From Hyphomicrobiales bacterium (lineage in GTDB: Bacteria > Pseudomonadota > Alphaproteobacteria > Rhizobiales > Beijerinckiaceae): a DNA stretch of 64,000 bases. The stretch is from the NCBI GenBank assembly GCA_900466745.1, contig UBNE01000022.1, positions 676-64,675 on the forward strand. The letters are read 5' to 3'. The translations under genes were made by a program, and so were the position numbers. Positions 1 through 9,036 of this stretch are shown here, piece by piece. The stretch's first letter is position 1, and each line of letters opens with the position of its first letter. The notes under the pieces are model-generated. The model was not told where the DNA came from, did not search any database, and was given only the letters and a program-made list of their open reading frames with translations.

Positions 1-1350
1 CAGGCGCAGAAGCACGTCACCCATAACGACGCGCTGATGCGCCTCGACGCGCTGGTCCATCTCGTCGTCGACAGCCGGACGCAGGCGGCGCCGCCGGCCA
101 GCCCGGGCGAGCTTTCCGCCTATATCGTGCCGGCCGGCGGCACCGGCGCCTTCGCCGGGCGGACCGACCAGGTGGCGCTGTTCGAGGATGGCGGCTGGAG
201 CTTCCTGACGCCGCGCACCGGCTGGCAGGCCTGGGTCGCGGACGAGGCCGAGCACAATCTCTGGACCGGGGCGGAATGGCGCCGCGCCAGCCCGCTCAGC
301 GGCCTCGGCGCGGAAAAATGGGGCGTCAACGCCACGGCGGACGAGACCAACAGGCTCGCGGTTTCCGCGGAGGCGAGCCTGTTCAACCACGCCGGCAGCG
401 ACCACCGCCTCAAGATCAACAAGGCCGGTTCCGGCGCGACGGCGAGCCTGCTGTTCCAGAGCGACTGGTCGGGGCGGGCGGAGTTCGGCCTGGCCGGCGA
501 CGAGGATTTCCGGGTCAAGGTCAGCCCGGACGGCTCGGCCTGGCACGAGGCGATCGCCGTCGACCGGGCAAGCGGGGCCGTCGCGCTGCCCGGCTCGCCC
601 TGGGCGGCGGGGCAGAACCTGCTGGTCAATGGCGACATGCGGATCAACCAGCGCGGCTTCGCCGGCGGCGCGCTCGCCGCGGGCGCCTATGGCTTCGACC
701 GCTGGAAGGCGGGGGCGGGCGGCGCGAACCTCTCGGTTTCCGGCTTCACGGTGACGCTGAATTCCGGCGCCGTCGTGCAGCCGGTCGAGCCGGCGGCCTG
801 GGGGCTGGCCTCCTTCGCGGAGCTGCCGCTGACGCTCTCGGTCGAAGGGCTGAGCGGCGGCGATCTCGCGGTCACCCTCGGGAGCCGATCGGGCACGATC
901 ACGCCAGGCGCGGGGCGGCGCTCCGTCACGCTGACGCTCGCCGCCGGCGACAGCGGCGTCCTCACCCTCGGCCTGGCGCCCGCGGCGGGGGCGGTGAGCT
1001 TCGCGCGGGTCAAGCTGGAGCCGGGCGGCATCGCCAGCCACTGGACGGCCCGCCCGCTCGCGGCCGAGCAGATGCTGTGCCGGCGCTATCACTGGCGGCC
1101 GGCCGGCACGGTGCTGGTCGACGCCTATCAGGCCGCCGCCGCGACAGCCCGCCAGACCCTGGCGCTGCCGGTGCCGATGCGGGCGACGCCGAATGTGAGC
1201 TACGCCGTCTCGCAGGAGGTCAACGTCCAGGGTACGGATCGCGGCCTCGTCGCGGCCTCGACGGAGCTGGCCCATGCCTATGTCACGGCGCAGGCGCTCG
1301 GGCGGGTGCGCGCGGCCTTCGACGGCATCGCCTTCGACGCGGAGCTGTGA
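1..1350 (+). CDS. DUF2793 phage-tail-fibre-like protein (5' partial)
   Basis: The reading frame is open from the first base, so the start lies upstream; 449 residues are visible. The first ~95 residues (AQKHVTHNDALMRLDALV at the left edge, then WQAWVADE and LWTGAEW) match the DUF2793 pattern found in tail-associated proteins of alphaproteobacterial phages and gene-transfer-agent-like clusters. The rest resembles phage tail fibres: NLLVNGDMRINQRG, YGFDRWKAG, and near the C-terminus KLEPGG, then HWTARP and MLCRRYH. A receptor-binding or virion-surface role is inferred from family; no other phage gene is visible in the window, so it is either the edge of a phage/GTA locus or a stray cargo gene. 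Codon use looks like its neighbours. Confidence 0.7.
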   Translation, partial: QAQKHVTHNDALMRLDALVHLVVDSRTQAAPPASPGELSAYIVPAGGTGAFAGRTDQVALFEDGGWSFLTPRTGWQAWVADEAEHNLWTGAEWRRASPLSGLGAEKWGVNATADETNRLAVSAEASLFNHAGSDHRLKINKAGSGATASLLFQSDWSGRAEFGLAGDEDFRVKVSPDGSAWHEAIAVDRASGAVALPGSPWAAGQNLLVNGDMRINQRGFAGGALAAGAYGFDRWKAGAGGANLSVSGFTVTLNSGAVVQPVEPAAWGLASFAELPLTLSVEGLSGGDLAVTLGSRSGTITPGAGRRSVTLTLAAGDSGVLTLGLAPAAGAVSFARVKLEPGGIASHWTARPLAAEQMLCRRYHWRPAGTVLVDAYQAAAATARQTLALPVPMRATPNVSYAVSQEVNVQGTDRGLVAASTELAHAYVTAQALGRVRAAFDGIAFDAEL

Positions 1351-1369
1351 GGCGGCGGGGCCGTGGCCC

Positions 1370-3100
1370 TCAGTGAATCTCGGGCTCGGGAATCTTCGCC
1401 GTGCCTTCGAGGTAATCGAAGTCGCAGCCCTTGTCGGCCTGGCGGATATGGGCCGCCGACATCCGGCCCCAGCCGCGCGGATAGTCGCGGTCCGGGGGCG
1501 TCCAGGCGGCGAGGCGGGCGGCGATCTCGGCATCGGAGAGGTCGACGGAGATGCTGCGCGCCTCGACGTCGACGCTGATGACGTCGCCGGTCCGCACCGC
1601 CGCCAGCGGCCCCTTGATATAGGCTTCCGGCGCGACGTGGAGGATGCAGGCGCCGTAGCTGGTGCCGCTCATCCGCGCATCCGAGATGCGCAGCATGTCG
1701 CGCACGCCCTGCTTCAGCAGCTTCTTCGGGATCGGCAGCATGCCCCATTCCGGCATGCCCGGCCCGCCGACGGGGCCGCAATTCTTCAGCACCATGACAT
1801 GGTCGGGCGTGACGTCGAGGGCCTCGTCGTTCACCGCCCGCATCATCGCGTCGTAATCCTCGAAGACCAGGGCCGGGCCGGCATGCTTCAGCAGCCGCGG
1901 CTCGGCGGCGGAGGGCTTCATCACGCAGCCATCGGGCGCGAGATTGCCCTTCAGCACGGCGAGCCCGTTCTCGGTCGAGACCGGCCGGTCGAGCGGGCGG
2001 ATGACGTTGTCGTCATAGACTTCTGCGAGCGCGATGGTCTCGGCCAGCGGCCTGCCGGTGACCGTCATGGCGTCGGTGTGGAGCTTGCTTTCGAGCTGCT
2101 TCAGCAAGGCGGGGAGCCCGCCGGCATAGAAGAAATCCTCCATCAGGAAATCGCCGGAGGGGCGCAGATTGGCGATCACCGGCACCTCGCGCGAGAAGGC
2201 GTCGAAATCGTCCGGCGTCAGCTTCACGCCGGCGCGGCCGGCCATGGCGACGAGATGGATGATGGCGTTGGTCGAGCCGGCGACCGCCATATGCAGGATC
2301 AGCGCGTTCTCGAAGCTCTTGCGCGTCAGGATCCGGTCGGGCGTCAAATCCTCCCAGACCATCTCGACGATGCGCCTGCCGGCCATCGCCGCCATGCGCG
2401 GATGGGCGGAATCGGCGGCGGGAATGGCGGAGGCGCCCGGCAGCGTCAGGCCCAGCACCTCGGCATGGCTCATCATCGTCGCGGCCGTGCCCATCACCAT
2501 GCAGGTGCCGTAGGAGCGGGCGATGCCGCTTTCCATGTCGCGCCATTGCTCGTCGGTGATGTTGCCGGCCTGCTTCTCGGCCCAGTATTTCCAGACGTCG
2601 GAACCGGAGCCGAGCACCTTGCCGGCCCAGTTGCCGCGCAGCATCGGCCCGGCCGGCACGAAGATGAAGGGCAGGCCCGCGCTGCAGGCGCCCATGATCA
2701 GGGCCGGCGTGGACTTGTCGCAGCCGCCGAGCAGCACGACGCCGTCGAGCGGGTGGGAGCGGATCGATTCCTCCGTCTCCATCGCCAGGAAGTTGCGATA
2801 GAGCATGGTGGTGGGCTTCTGGTACTGTTCGGAGACCGACATCACCGGAATCTCGACCGGGAAGCCGCCGGCGGCCCAGACGGCCCGCTTCACCGCCTCG
2901 GCGCGGTCGCGCAGATGGGTGTGGCAGGGGTTGACCTCGGACCAGGTGTTGATGACGCCGATGACCGGCTTGCCCATGAACTCCTCATGCGAGAAGCCCA
3001 TCTGCAGCGTGCGCGAGCGGTGCCCGAAGGAGCGCAGGTCGCTCGTGCCGAACCAGCGGAAGCTGCGCAGGGTCTCGGGCGTCTTGCGGGGGCGGGACAT
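1370..3100 (-). CDS. IlvD/Edd-family sugar-acid dehydratase (L-arabonate dehydratase-like)
   Basis: A 576-residue member of the dihydroxy-acid/sugar-acid dehydratase family, cytoplasmic enzymes that remove water from aldonic acids or dihydroxy acids using a [2Fe-2S] cluster and Mg2+. Three cysteines sit where the family's cluster ligands lie: C59 (NPCHTHLRD), C127 (GGCDKSTPA) and C200 (YGTCMVMG). K129 is the usual carbamylated lysine, and SDARMSGT near residue 473-480 carries the catalytic serine. Length and ligand spacing fit the L-arabonate/D-xylonate dehydratase branch better than IlvD proper, but substrate cannot be read from sequence. No sugar transporter or aldolase sits beside it; the gene stands alone between the tail-fibre-like gene and the polysaccharide genes, 66 bases downstream of the epimerase on the same strand. 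Confidence 0.85.
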   Translation of the reverse strand: MSRPRKTPETLRSFRWFGTSDLRSFGHRSRTLQMGFSHEEFMGKPVIGVINTWSEVNPCHTHLRDRAEAVKRAVWAAGGFPVEIPVMSVSEQYQKPTTMLYRNFLAMETEESIRSHPLDGVVLLGGCDKSTPALIMGACSAGLPFIFVPAGPMLRGNWAGKVLGSGSDVWKYWAEKQAGNITDEQWRDMESGIARSYGTCMVMGTAATMMSHAEVLGLTLPGASAIPAADSAHPRMAAMAGRRIVEMVWEDLTPDRILTRKSFENALILHMAVAGSTNAIIHLVAMAGRAGVKLTPDDFDAFSREVPVIANLRPSGDFLMEDFFYAGGLPALLKQLESKLHTDAMTVTGRPLAETIALAEVYDDNVIRPLDRPVSTENGLAVLKGNLAPDGCVMKPSAAEPRLLKHAGPALVFEDYDAMMRAVNDEALDVTPDHVMVLKNCGPVGGPGMPEWGMLPIPKKLLKQGVRDMLRISDARMSGTSYGACILHVAPEAYIKGPLAAVRTGDVISVDVEARSISVDLSDAEIAARLAAWTPPDRDYPRGWGRMSAAHIRQADKGCDFDYLEGTAKIPEPEIH

Positions 3101-3166
3101 GGTCGTTTCCTCGGGTCCTGGGCGGGAGCTTCGGCAGGCGCCGGCTCCGCTTCGTCTGCCGCGAGT

Positions 3167-4213
3167 TTAGACCTTGTAAAACGAGCGATACCAGTCGACG
3201 AAGCGCGCGATGCCATGCTCGATCGGCGTATCGGGGCTGAAGCCGACGCGGGCGGCGAGGTCGGAGACGTCGGCATAGGTCGCCGGCACGTCGCCCGGCT
3301 GGGCCGGCAGATGGCGCTTGATCGCCTTGCGCCCGCAGGCCGCCTCGACCACCGCGATGAAGCGGTCGAGCCGGACCGGGGTGTGGTTGCCGATATTGTA
3401 GAGGCGGAAGGGCGCCGCGGCCGTGGCGGGGTCGGGCCGTGCGGGATCGAAATCCGGGTCCGGCGCCGGCGGCCTGCCGGCGAGCCGCACGATCGCCTCG
3501 CGGATGTCGTCGACATAGGTGAAGTCGCGGCTCATCCCGGCTTCCGCATAGACGTCGATCGGCCGGCCTTCGAGGATCGCCTTCGTGAACTTGAAATAGG
3601 CCATGTCCGGCCGGCCCCAGGGGCCGTAGACCGTGAAGAAGCGCAGGCCCGTGGTCGGGATGCCGTAGAGATGCGAATAGGAATGCGCCATCAATTCGTT
3701 GGCGCGCTTGGTCGCGGCATAGAGCGAGACCGGGTGGTCGGCGCCGTCATGCTCGCTGAAGGGCACCTTGGCGTTGGCGCCGTAGACCGAGCTCGACGAG
3801 GCGTAGACCAGATGGTCGACGGGGTTGTGCCGGCAGGCCTCGAGGATGGAGAGGAAGCCGTCGAGATTGGCGCTGGCATAGGCGCGCGGGTTTTCCAGCG
3901 AGTAGCGGACGCCGGCCTGCGCGGCGAGATGGATCACCACCTGCGGGCGGAAGCCGGCGAAGGCGGCCTGCACGGCGTCGTAATCGGCGATGTCGGTGGG
4001 CTCGAAGGAGAAGCCGTTGCGGGGAAGCAAACGGTCGAGGCGCGCCTGCTTCAGGGCCGGGTCGTAATAGGGCGTGAGATTGTCGAGGCCGAGCACCGTC
4101 ACCCCGGCGTCGAGCAGCGCCTGGGTGACGTGGAAGCCGACGAAGCCGGCGGCGCCCGTCAGGAGAACCCGTTCGAAAGGCCTGTCTCTGTCCAAGCGAA
4201 ATCCTGCCGGCAC
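3167..4213 (-). CDS. lpsL: UDP-glucuronate 4-epimerase (NAD-dependent SDR epimerase)
   Basis: A 348-residue extended short-chain dehydrogenase/reductase. The NAD-binding loop GAAGFVGFH begins near residue 20, the catalytic serines lie at SSSS (139-142), and the Y165-x3-K169 pair is in YAATK. LDNLTPYYDPALK after the second strand is characteristic of the UDP-glucuronate to UDP-galacturonate epimerases (CapI/LpsL type), which supply galacturonate for LPS and capsule. It fits the context: UDP-glucose dehydrogenase, which makes its substrate, lies 1.8 kb away on the other strand. The ATG at 4213 gives a 12-residue extension before the first strand; a start slightly downstream cannot be excluded. 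It is the first of three minus-strand genes with the mutase upstream (75-base gap). Confidence 0.87.
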   Translation of the reverse strand: MPAGFRLDRDRPFERVLLTGAAGFVGFHVTQALLDAGVTVLGLDNLTPYYDPALKQARLDRLLPRNGFSFEPTDIADYDAVQAAFAGFRPQVVIHLAAQAGVRYSLENPRAYASANLDGFLSILEACRHNPVDHLVYASSSSVYGANAKVPFSEHDGADHPVSLYAATKRANELMAHSYSHLYGIPTTGLRFFTVYGPWGRPDMAYFKFTKAILEGRPIDVYAEAGMSRDFTYVDDIREAIVRLAGRPPAPDPDFDPARPDPATAAAPFRLYNIGNHTPVRLDRFIAVVEAACGRKAIKRHLPAQPGDVPATYADVSDLAARVGFSPDTPIEHGIARFVDWYRSFYKV

Positions 4214-4288
4214 GGAACGCGAGATGTCGCGCGGTCGGACCCGTAGTGAGGCGCTTCGCCGGGTTTGGCAAGGCGCCGGGCGGCGGGC

Positions 4289-5710
4289 TCAGCGCGTCTG
4301 CGCCGCCGCGAAGGCGAGGTTCTCGGCGAGCAGGGCCTCGGCCGCCTCCGGCGTCGGCGCCTCGACATAGACGCGCAGCTCCGGCGCATTGCCGGAGGCC
4401 CGGAAATGCACGGTCGCACCGTTGCCGAGCGTCAGCCGCAGGCCGTCGCGCCGGTCGCGCGCCGCGACGCCGCCATGGCTGGCGAAGGCTTCGTCGCGGA
4501 AGGCGGGGTCCTGCGCGTCGAGCCGCTCGATCAGCGCCAGGGTCCTGTCCTGGGGAACCTCCTGCAGCCGGTTCGACAGGGCGATGGCGAAGCGGGCTTG
4601 CGCGGCGATGGCGCTCAACGGCCCGGCTTCGCGCTTGACCAGCGCCAGCGTCGACAGGATCGGCAGCAGCGCGTCCCGCGTCGGCAGGGCGGCGAGGCGG
4701 CGGCCCTCCTGCACGACCTCGGAGCCGAGCAGCACGCCGCCATTGGCCTCGAAGCCGACGACGATGCCGGCGCCCTCGGCCGCCGCCTGCGCCATGCCGG
4801 CGATGACATAGGGCGAGCCGACGCGGGTGCGCACGACCGTCGCGAACAGTCCGGGGCGGTCCAGCGCCGAATTCGAGGTGACCGGCGTGACGATGGCGTC
4901 GGCGCCGAGGAAGCGCGCCGTCAGGGCGCCGACCAGATCGCCGCGCAGGAAGCGGCCGGCCTCGTCGGCGACGAGGGGGCGGTCGGCGTCGCCATCGGTC
5001 GAGACGATGGCGTCGAGCTTGCGCTCCCCGGCCCATTGCCGCGCCAGCGCCTCGTCCTCCGGCCTGAGCGCCTCGGTGTCGACCGGGATGAAGCGCTCGC
5101 TGCGCCCGAGCGGCACGGGGCTGGCGCCGAGCGCGGCGAGGATGTCGCAGATCACGTCGCGGCCGACCGAGGAATGCTGGTAGACGCCGATCGTCAGCCC
5201 CTCCAGCGCGCGCTCCCCGAAGAAGGCGACATAGCGGTCGCGGTAAGCGGCCATGGCCTCTTCGGACGCCGGATCGGTGGAGATTTCGGGCAGGGCGGCG
5301 AGGGCGAGCTTCGCATGCCAGGCGAGGATGCGGGCCTCGTCGGCTTTGTCGATCTCGCCGGCGGCGCGGTAGAATTTCAGCCCGTTGCGGTCGTCGGGGA
5401 TGTGGCTGCCGGTCACCATGATGGCGGGCGCGCCGCGCCGCATCGCCGCCAGCGCCAGGGCGGGCGTCGGCAGGGCGCCGCAATCGATCGGGACGAGCCC
5501 GGCATCGGCGACGGCTTGCGCGCATTGCGCGGCGATCAGCGGGCTCGAGGCGCGCAGGTCGCGGCCGATCAGCACCTCGCCCCCCGGGCCGGCGGCGCCG
5601 TCCTCGCGCAGCATCGCGCAGAAGGCGCGGACATGGGCGTAGGCGGGCAGGCCGGCGAGCTCGCCGACGAGGCCGCGCAGGCCGGAGGTTCCGAATTTCA
5701 GGCTGGTCAT
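4289..5710 (-). CDS. Phosphomannomutase/phosphoglucomutase family (COG1109)
   Basis: A 473-residue alpha-D-phosphohexomutase, interconverting hexose 6- and 1-phosphates for nucleotide-sugar synthesis. The start at 5710 puts the family's opening LKFGTSGLRG at residues 4-13; the longer open frame upstream has no family similarity and runs through a dispersed repeat. The phosphoserine loop reads TGSHIPDDRNG (S102), a variant of the common TASHNP. The metal loop is DGDADRPL and the phosphate-binding loop RASGNAPELRV lies near the end. With manC nearby, a phosphomannomutase role feeding GDP-mannose is likely, but a dual glucose/mannose activity is possible. A separate E. coli-type phosphoglucomutase lies at 28201-29850, which argues for mannose use here. 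Confidence 0.83.
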   Translation of the reverse strand: MTSLKFGTSGLRGLVGELAGLPAYAHVRAFCAMLREDGAAGPGGEVLIGRDLRASSPLIAAQCAQAVADAGLVPIDCGALPTPALALAAMRRGAPAIMVTGSHIPDDRNGLKFYRAAGEIDKADEARILAWHAKLALAALPEISTDPASEEAMAAYRDRYVAFFGERALEGLTIGVYQHSSVGRDVICDILAALGASPVPLGRSERFIPVDTEALRPEDEALARQWAGERKLDAIVSTDGDADRPLVADEAGRFLRGDLVGALTARFLGADAIVTPVTSNSALDRPGLFATVVRTRVGSPYVIAGMAQAAAEGAGIVVGFEANGGVLLGSEVVQEGRRLAALPTRDALLPILSTLALVKREAGPLSAIAAQARFAIALSNRLQEVPQDRTLALIERLDAQDPAFRDEAFASHGGVAARDRRDGLRLTLGNGATVHFRASGNAPELRVYVEAPTPEAAEALLAENLAFAAAQTR

Positions 5711-5753
5711 CACGATCGGTTCAGGCGGGAGTGGCAGGCGCGGCGAGCCTAGA

Positions 5754-5799
5754 GCATCGGACCGAGAAGTGGAATCCGCTTTTCGGAAAAATCCGATGC
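5754..5799. repeat. Dispersed palindromic repeat, copy A
   Basis: 46 bases bounded by gcatcgg (5754-5760) and its reverse complement ccgatgc (5793-5799), with an imperfect inner palindrome around gaagtggaatccgctttt. It lies between the start of the mutase gene and ugd. Two similar elements lie at 16428-16473 and 47024-47070, so it looks like a member of a REP/MITE-like intergenic family. Confidence 0.65.
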
Positions 5800-5906
5800 A
5801 GCAGCAATGAGATAGATCATCGTTGCCGCATCCGGAAGGACGCGCGACGATCGCGCGCGCCCGTCGCGGCGCTGTCACGCCGCGCGCCTGTCGCTCTCGC
5901 CCGGCG

Positions 5907-5929
5907 CCGGTTCAGGAAGGGCGAACCGG
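5907..5929. promoter_or_regulatory. Inverted repeat upstream of ugd
   Basis: ccggttc (5907-5913) and gaaccgg (5923-5929) form a perfect 7-base inverted repeat with a 9-base spacer, 65 bases before the ugd start codon. A second perfect palindrome (cgcgcga/tcgcgcg) sits at 5841-5857. Either could be an operator or a small RNA hairpin in the 5' leader; no regulator is identifiable. Confidence 0.25.
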
Positions 5930-5993
5930 TTTGGCCCGACCGGCCGATCATGCTACTTCGCGGCGGCGAAGCGCCCGCTTCCAGGAGGCAAAG

Positions 5994-7340
5994 ATGAAGA
6001 TCGTGATGGTCGGTTCCGGATATGTCGGACTCGTCTCCGGGGCCTGCTTCGCCGATTTCGGCCATGAGGTGGTCTGCGTCGACAAGCAGGACAGCAAGAT
6101 CGCCGCCCTGAAGCGCGGCGAGATCCCGATCTTCGAGCCCGGCCTCTCCGAGCTGGTGCGCAGCAACGCCGCGGCGGGGCGGCTGACCTTCACCACCGAT
6201 CTCGCCGGGCCGGTCTCGAAGGCGGACGCCGTCTTCATCGCGGTCGGCACGCCCTCGCGGCGCGGCGACGGCTTCGCCGACCTGTCCTATGTCTATGCGG
6301 CTTCCCGCGAGATCGCCCAGGCGCTCGACGGCTATACGGTGATCGTCACCAAATCGACGGTGCCGGTCGGGACCGGCGACGAGGTCGAGCGGATCGTCCG
6401 GGAATTGCGGCCGGACGCGGAATTCGCCGTGGTCTCCAATCCGGAATTCCTGCGCGAGGGCGCCGCGATCGAGGATTTCAAGCGCCCGGACCGGATCGTC
6501 ATCGGCGCCGAGGACGAGCGGGCGCGCGCGCTGATGGCCGAGGTCTACCGGCCGCTCTACCTCAACAGCGCCCCGATCCTGAACACCAGCCGGCGCACGG
6601 CCGAGCTGACCAAATACGCCGCCAACGCCTTCCTCGCGACCAAGATCACCTTCATCAACGAGATGGCCGATCTGTGCGAGCAGGTCGGCGCGAATGTGCA
6701 GGACGTCGCCCGCGGCATGGGGCTCGACAACCGCATCGGCGCGAAGTTCCTGCATGCCGGCCCCGGCTATGGCGGCTCCTGCTTCCCCAAGGACACGCTG
6801 GCGCTGATCAAGACGGCGCAGGATTACGGCACGCCCGCGCGCATCGTCGAGACCGTGGCGGCGGTCAACGACCAGCGCAAGCGCGCCATGGGCCGCAAGG
6901 TCGTCGCCGCCTGCGGCGGCTCGGTGCGCGGCAAGACCATCGCCGTGCTCGGGCTGACCTTCAAGCCGAACACCGACGACATGCGCGATGCGCCCTCGAT
7001 CGCGATCGTCACGGCCCTGCAGGACGGCGGCGCGACGGTCCGGGCCTTCGATCCGGAGGGCATGGAGCAGGCCCGGGCGACGCTGCCCGCCGGCGTGGTC
7101 TATTGCTCCGACGCCTATGAATGCGTCGCCGGCGCCGACGCCGCGGTGATCGTGACGGAATGGAACATCTTCCGCGCGCTCGATCTCGACCGCGTCAGGC
7201 AGGCGATGGCCGCCCCCGTCCTGATCGATCTGCGCAATGTCTACCGGCCGGAGCAGGTGCGCGCCAAGGGCTTCACCTATCTCGATGTCGGGCGCGGCAG
7301 CCAGCCGCCGCAGCCGGGCGCGAAGACCGCCGCGGCCTGA
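5994..7340 (+). CDS. ugd: UDP-glucose 6-dehydrogenase
   Basis: A 448-residue NAD-dependent enzyme that oxidises UDP-glucose twice to UDP-glucuronate, the precursor of acidic surface sugars. The N-terminal Rossmann loop is GSGYVGLVSG (7-16). The catalytic cysteine is C263 in GPGYGGSCFPKD, the conserved lysine is in TKYAANAFLATK, and the C-terminal UDP-binding domain opens with LGLTFKPNTDDMRD. Length is standard. An AGGAGG Shine-Dalgarno lies at 5983-5988, five bases from the ATG, fixing the start. It is divergent from the mutase and 120 bases before the sugar transferase on the same strand. Confidence 0.95.
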   Translation: MKIVMVGSGYVGLVSGACFADFGHEVVCVDKQDSKIAALKRGEIPIFEPGLSELVRSNAAAGRLTFTTDLAGPVSKADAVFIAVGTPSRRGDGFADLSYVYAASREIAQALDGYTVIVTKSTVPVGTGDEVERIVRELRPDAEFAVVSNPEFLREGAAIEDFKRPDRIVIGAEDERARALMAEVYRPLYLNSAPILNTSRRTAELTKYAANAFLATKITFINEMADLCEQVGANVQDVARGMGLDNRIGAKFLHAGPGYGGSCFPKDTLALIKTAQDYGTPARIVETVAAVNDQRKRAMGRKVVAACGGSVRGKTIAVLGLTFKPNTDDMRDAPSIAIVTALQDGGATVRAFDPEGMEQARATLPAGVVYCSDAYECVAGADAAVIVTEWNIFRALDLDRVRQAMAAPVLIDLRNVYRPEQVRAKGFTYLDVGRGSQPPQPGAKTAAA

Positions 7341-7407
7341 CGCGGCCGACCGGGAGGCCTCGCCGCCGCCGGCAACGAAAAGTCGCGCTTTCGCCTGTTG
7401 AAAGGAT

Positions 7408-7425
7408 GGTTAAGAGAGCGTAACC
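7408..7425. promoter_or_regulatory. Inverted repeat GGTTA-N8-TAACC before the sugar transferase
   Basis: A perfect 5-base inverted repeat 36 bases upstream of the chosen transferase start. It also contains TTAA-N7-TAAC, a poor match to the CtrA spacing pattern. It could be an operator; evidence is limited to symmetry and position. Confidence 0.2.
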
Positions 7426-7460
7426 AGCGCGCGACATTCGACAGGCAGCCGGGGCGTCCC

Positions 7461-8903
7461 ATGGCGATGAATCTTGTCGCCGACGGCGCGCTGCGCCGCG
7501 AGCGCGGAAGCCGGTTCCGTTACGACCGCGCCGGCCATGTCGCGGCGATCGCCGATCTGGCGGTCGTCACGGGCGCGAGCCTCGTCTGCGGCGCGGCCTG
7601 CGGCTTCCTGCGCGACGGCGCCTTCGCCTTCATGCCGGATTCGGCGGGGCTGGGGATCTTGTTCGCGGTGCTGTTCGTGCTGCTGATGCAGATCCGCGGG
7701 CTCTACCGGCCGGTCGCGCTGCTGCGGCCGCTGTGGCAGGTCTCGAACGCGCTGGCGTTCTGGATCGCCATCACCGCCTTCCTGACCGCGCTCGGCTTCG
7801 CCTTCAAGGCCGGGCACATGGTCTCGCGCGCGGCGACGATCTCCTTCGTCCTCATCGGCTTCGCCCTGGTCGCGGCGCTGCGCTTCCGCTGGCATGGCTG
7901 GATGCGGCGCGCGCTCCAGAACGGCAAGTTCGCCACCCGGCGCATCGCCCTCGTGGCCGACGCGGAGACGCTCGACCGCTCGGCGCTGGCGCAGAAGCTC
8001 GCGCCCTACGGGCTTTCGGTGGCGGCGAGCTTCAGGCTGCCGCCGGAGGTGGGCCGCGAGCCGGCGGCCCTGGCGGCCGCCCTCGCCGGCGCCGTCGCGC
8101 GGCTGCGCGGCTCCGCCATCGACGAGGTGGTAGTCGCGCTCGGGCCGGGCCGCTTCGCGCTGGCCGAGCAGGTCGTCGCCGGCCTGCGGATCCTGCCCCT
8201 GCCGGTCCGGCTGGTGCTCGACCCGCAGCTCGGCGATCTGGTGATGCGGCCGAGCCAGCGCTTCGCCCGCGACGTGGTCGCCGTCGAGATGCACCGGGCG
8301 CCGATGTCGGTGGCGGAGCGGGCGCTGAAGCGGGGACTCGATCTCGCCCTGGCGGGGACGGTCCTGCTGCTGATCGCGCCGCTGCTCCTGCTCGTCGCGC
8401 TGGCGATCCGCCTCGACAGCCCCGGCCCGGTCCTGTTCAGGCAGACCCGCAACGGCTTCAACAACCGGCCGTTCCGGATCCTGAAGTTCCGCAGCATGCG
8501 GGTGATGGAGAACGGCGACAGCATCCGCCAGGCCTCGCGCCATGACGAGCGGGTCACCCGGGTCGGGCGCTGGCTGCGCCGGCTGAGCATCGACGAGCTG
8601 CCGCAGCTTTGGAACGTCCTGCGCGGCGAGATGTCGATCGTCGGGCCGCGGCCGCATGCGCTCGCGCATGATTCCCATTACGAGAAGCTGATCGGCGACT
8701 ATCCCTATCGCCAGCACGTCAAGCCGGGGCTGACCGGCTGGGCGCAGGTCAATGGCAGCCGCGGCGAGACCCCGACCATCGACAGCATGGCGGAGCGCGT
8801 GCGCCTCGACCTCTGGTATGTCGAGAATGCGAGCCTCTGGCTCGACCTGCGGATCATCGCCCGCACCGTCACGACGCTGCTCGACCTCAAGCATAGTTAT
8901 TGA
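7461..8903 (+). CDS. Undecaprenyl-phosphate sugar phosphotransferase (WcaJ-type)
   Basis: A ~480-residue polyprenyl glycosylphosphotransferase that puts the first sugar phosphate (usually glucose or galactose) on undecaprenyl phosphate to begin a polysaccharide repeat unit at the inner membrane. The N-terminal half has about four hydrophobic segments (near residues 30-150), followed by a nucleotide-binding-like middle domain. The C-terminal catalytic part opens with KRGLDLALAG plus a transmembrane helix and carries ILKFRSM, RRLSIDELPQLWNVLRG, SIVGPRPH and PGLTGWAQVNG. ATG at 7461 is preferred because the upstream ATG at 7398 has its AAAGG too close and adds a basic non-family stretch; 7467 is also possible. 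It sits among nucleotide-sugar genes, but no polymerase, flippase or later glycosyltransferase is in the window. Confidence 0.88.
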   Translation: MAMNLVADGALRRERGSRFRYDRAGHVAAIADLAVVTGASLVCGAACGFLRDGAFAFMPDSAGLGILFAVLFVLLMQIRGLYRPVALLRPLWQVSNALAFWIAITAFLTALGFAFKAGHMVSRAATISFVLIGFALVAALRFRWHGWMRRALQNGKFATRRIALVADAETLDRSALAQKLAPYGLSVAASFRLPPEVGREPAALAAALAGAVARLRGSAIDEVVVALGPGRFALAEQVVAGLRILPLPVRLVLDPQLGDLVMRPSQRFARDVVAVEMHRAPMSVAERALKRGLDLALAGTVLLLIAPLLLLVALAIRLDSPGPVLFRQTRNGFNNRPFRILKFRSMRVMENGDSIRQASRHDERVTRVGRWLRRLSIDELPQLWNVLRGEMSIVGPRPHALAHDSHYEKLIGDYPYRQHVKPGLTGWAQVNGSRGETPTIDSMAERVRLDLWYVENASLWLDLRIIARTVTTLLDLKHSY

Positions 8904-9036
8904 CCATCGCCGGACCCGGCCGTTGACGATGCCGTGCCGGTGGGGCAGCTATCGGGCGCGGCGAAGCGCGCCATCCCGGCCGGCGGGCCCGCGCGGCGCC
9001 CCATCCCGGGCCGCCGATCGGGAGCCGGCATCAGCC

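Noticed and set aside
1-1350. Calling a prophage in the window
   Set aside because: Only one tail-like gene is visible and no integrase, terminase or capsid gene; kept as a single gene and a lead only.
1274-4246. A 990-codon open frame on the plus strand
   Set aside because: It is antisense to the dehydratase and epimerase genes, has Arg/Gly/His-rich composition without family features, and arises from high GC content. The minus-strand genes explain the region.
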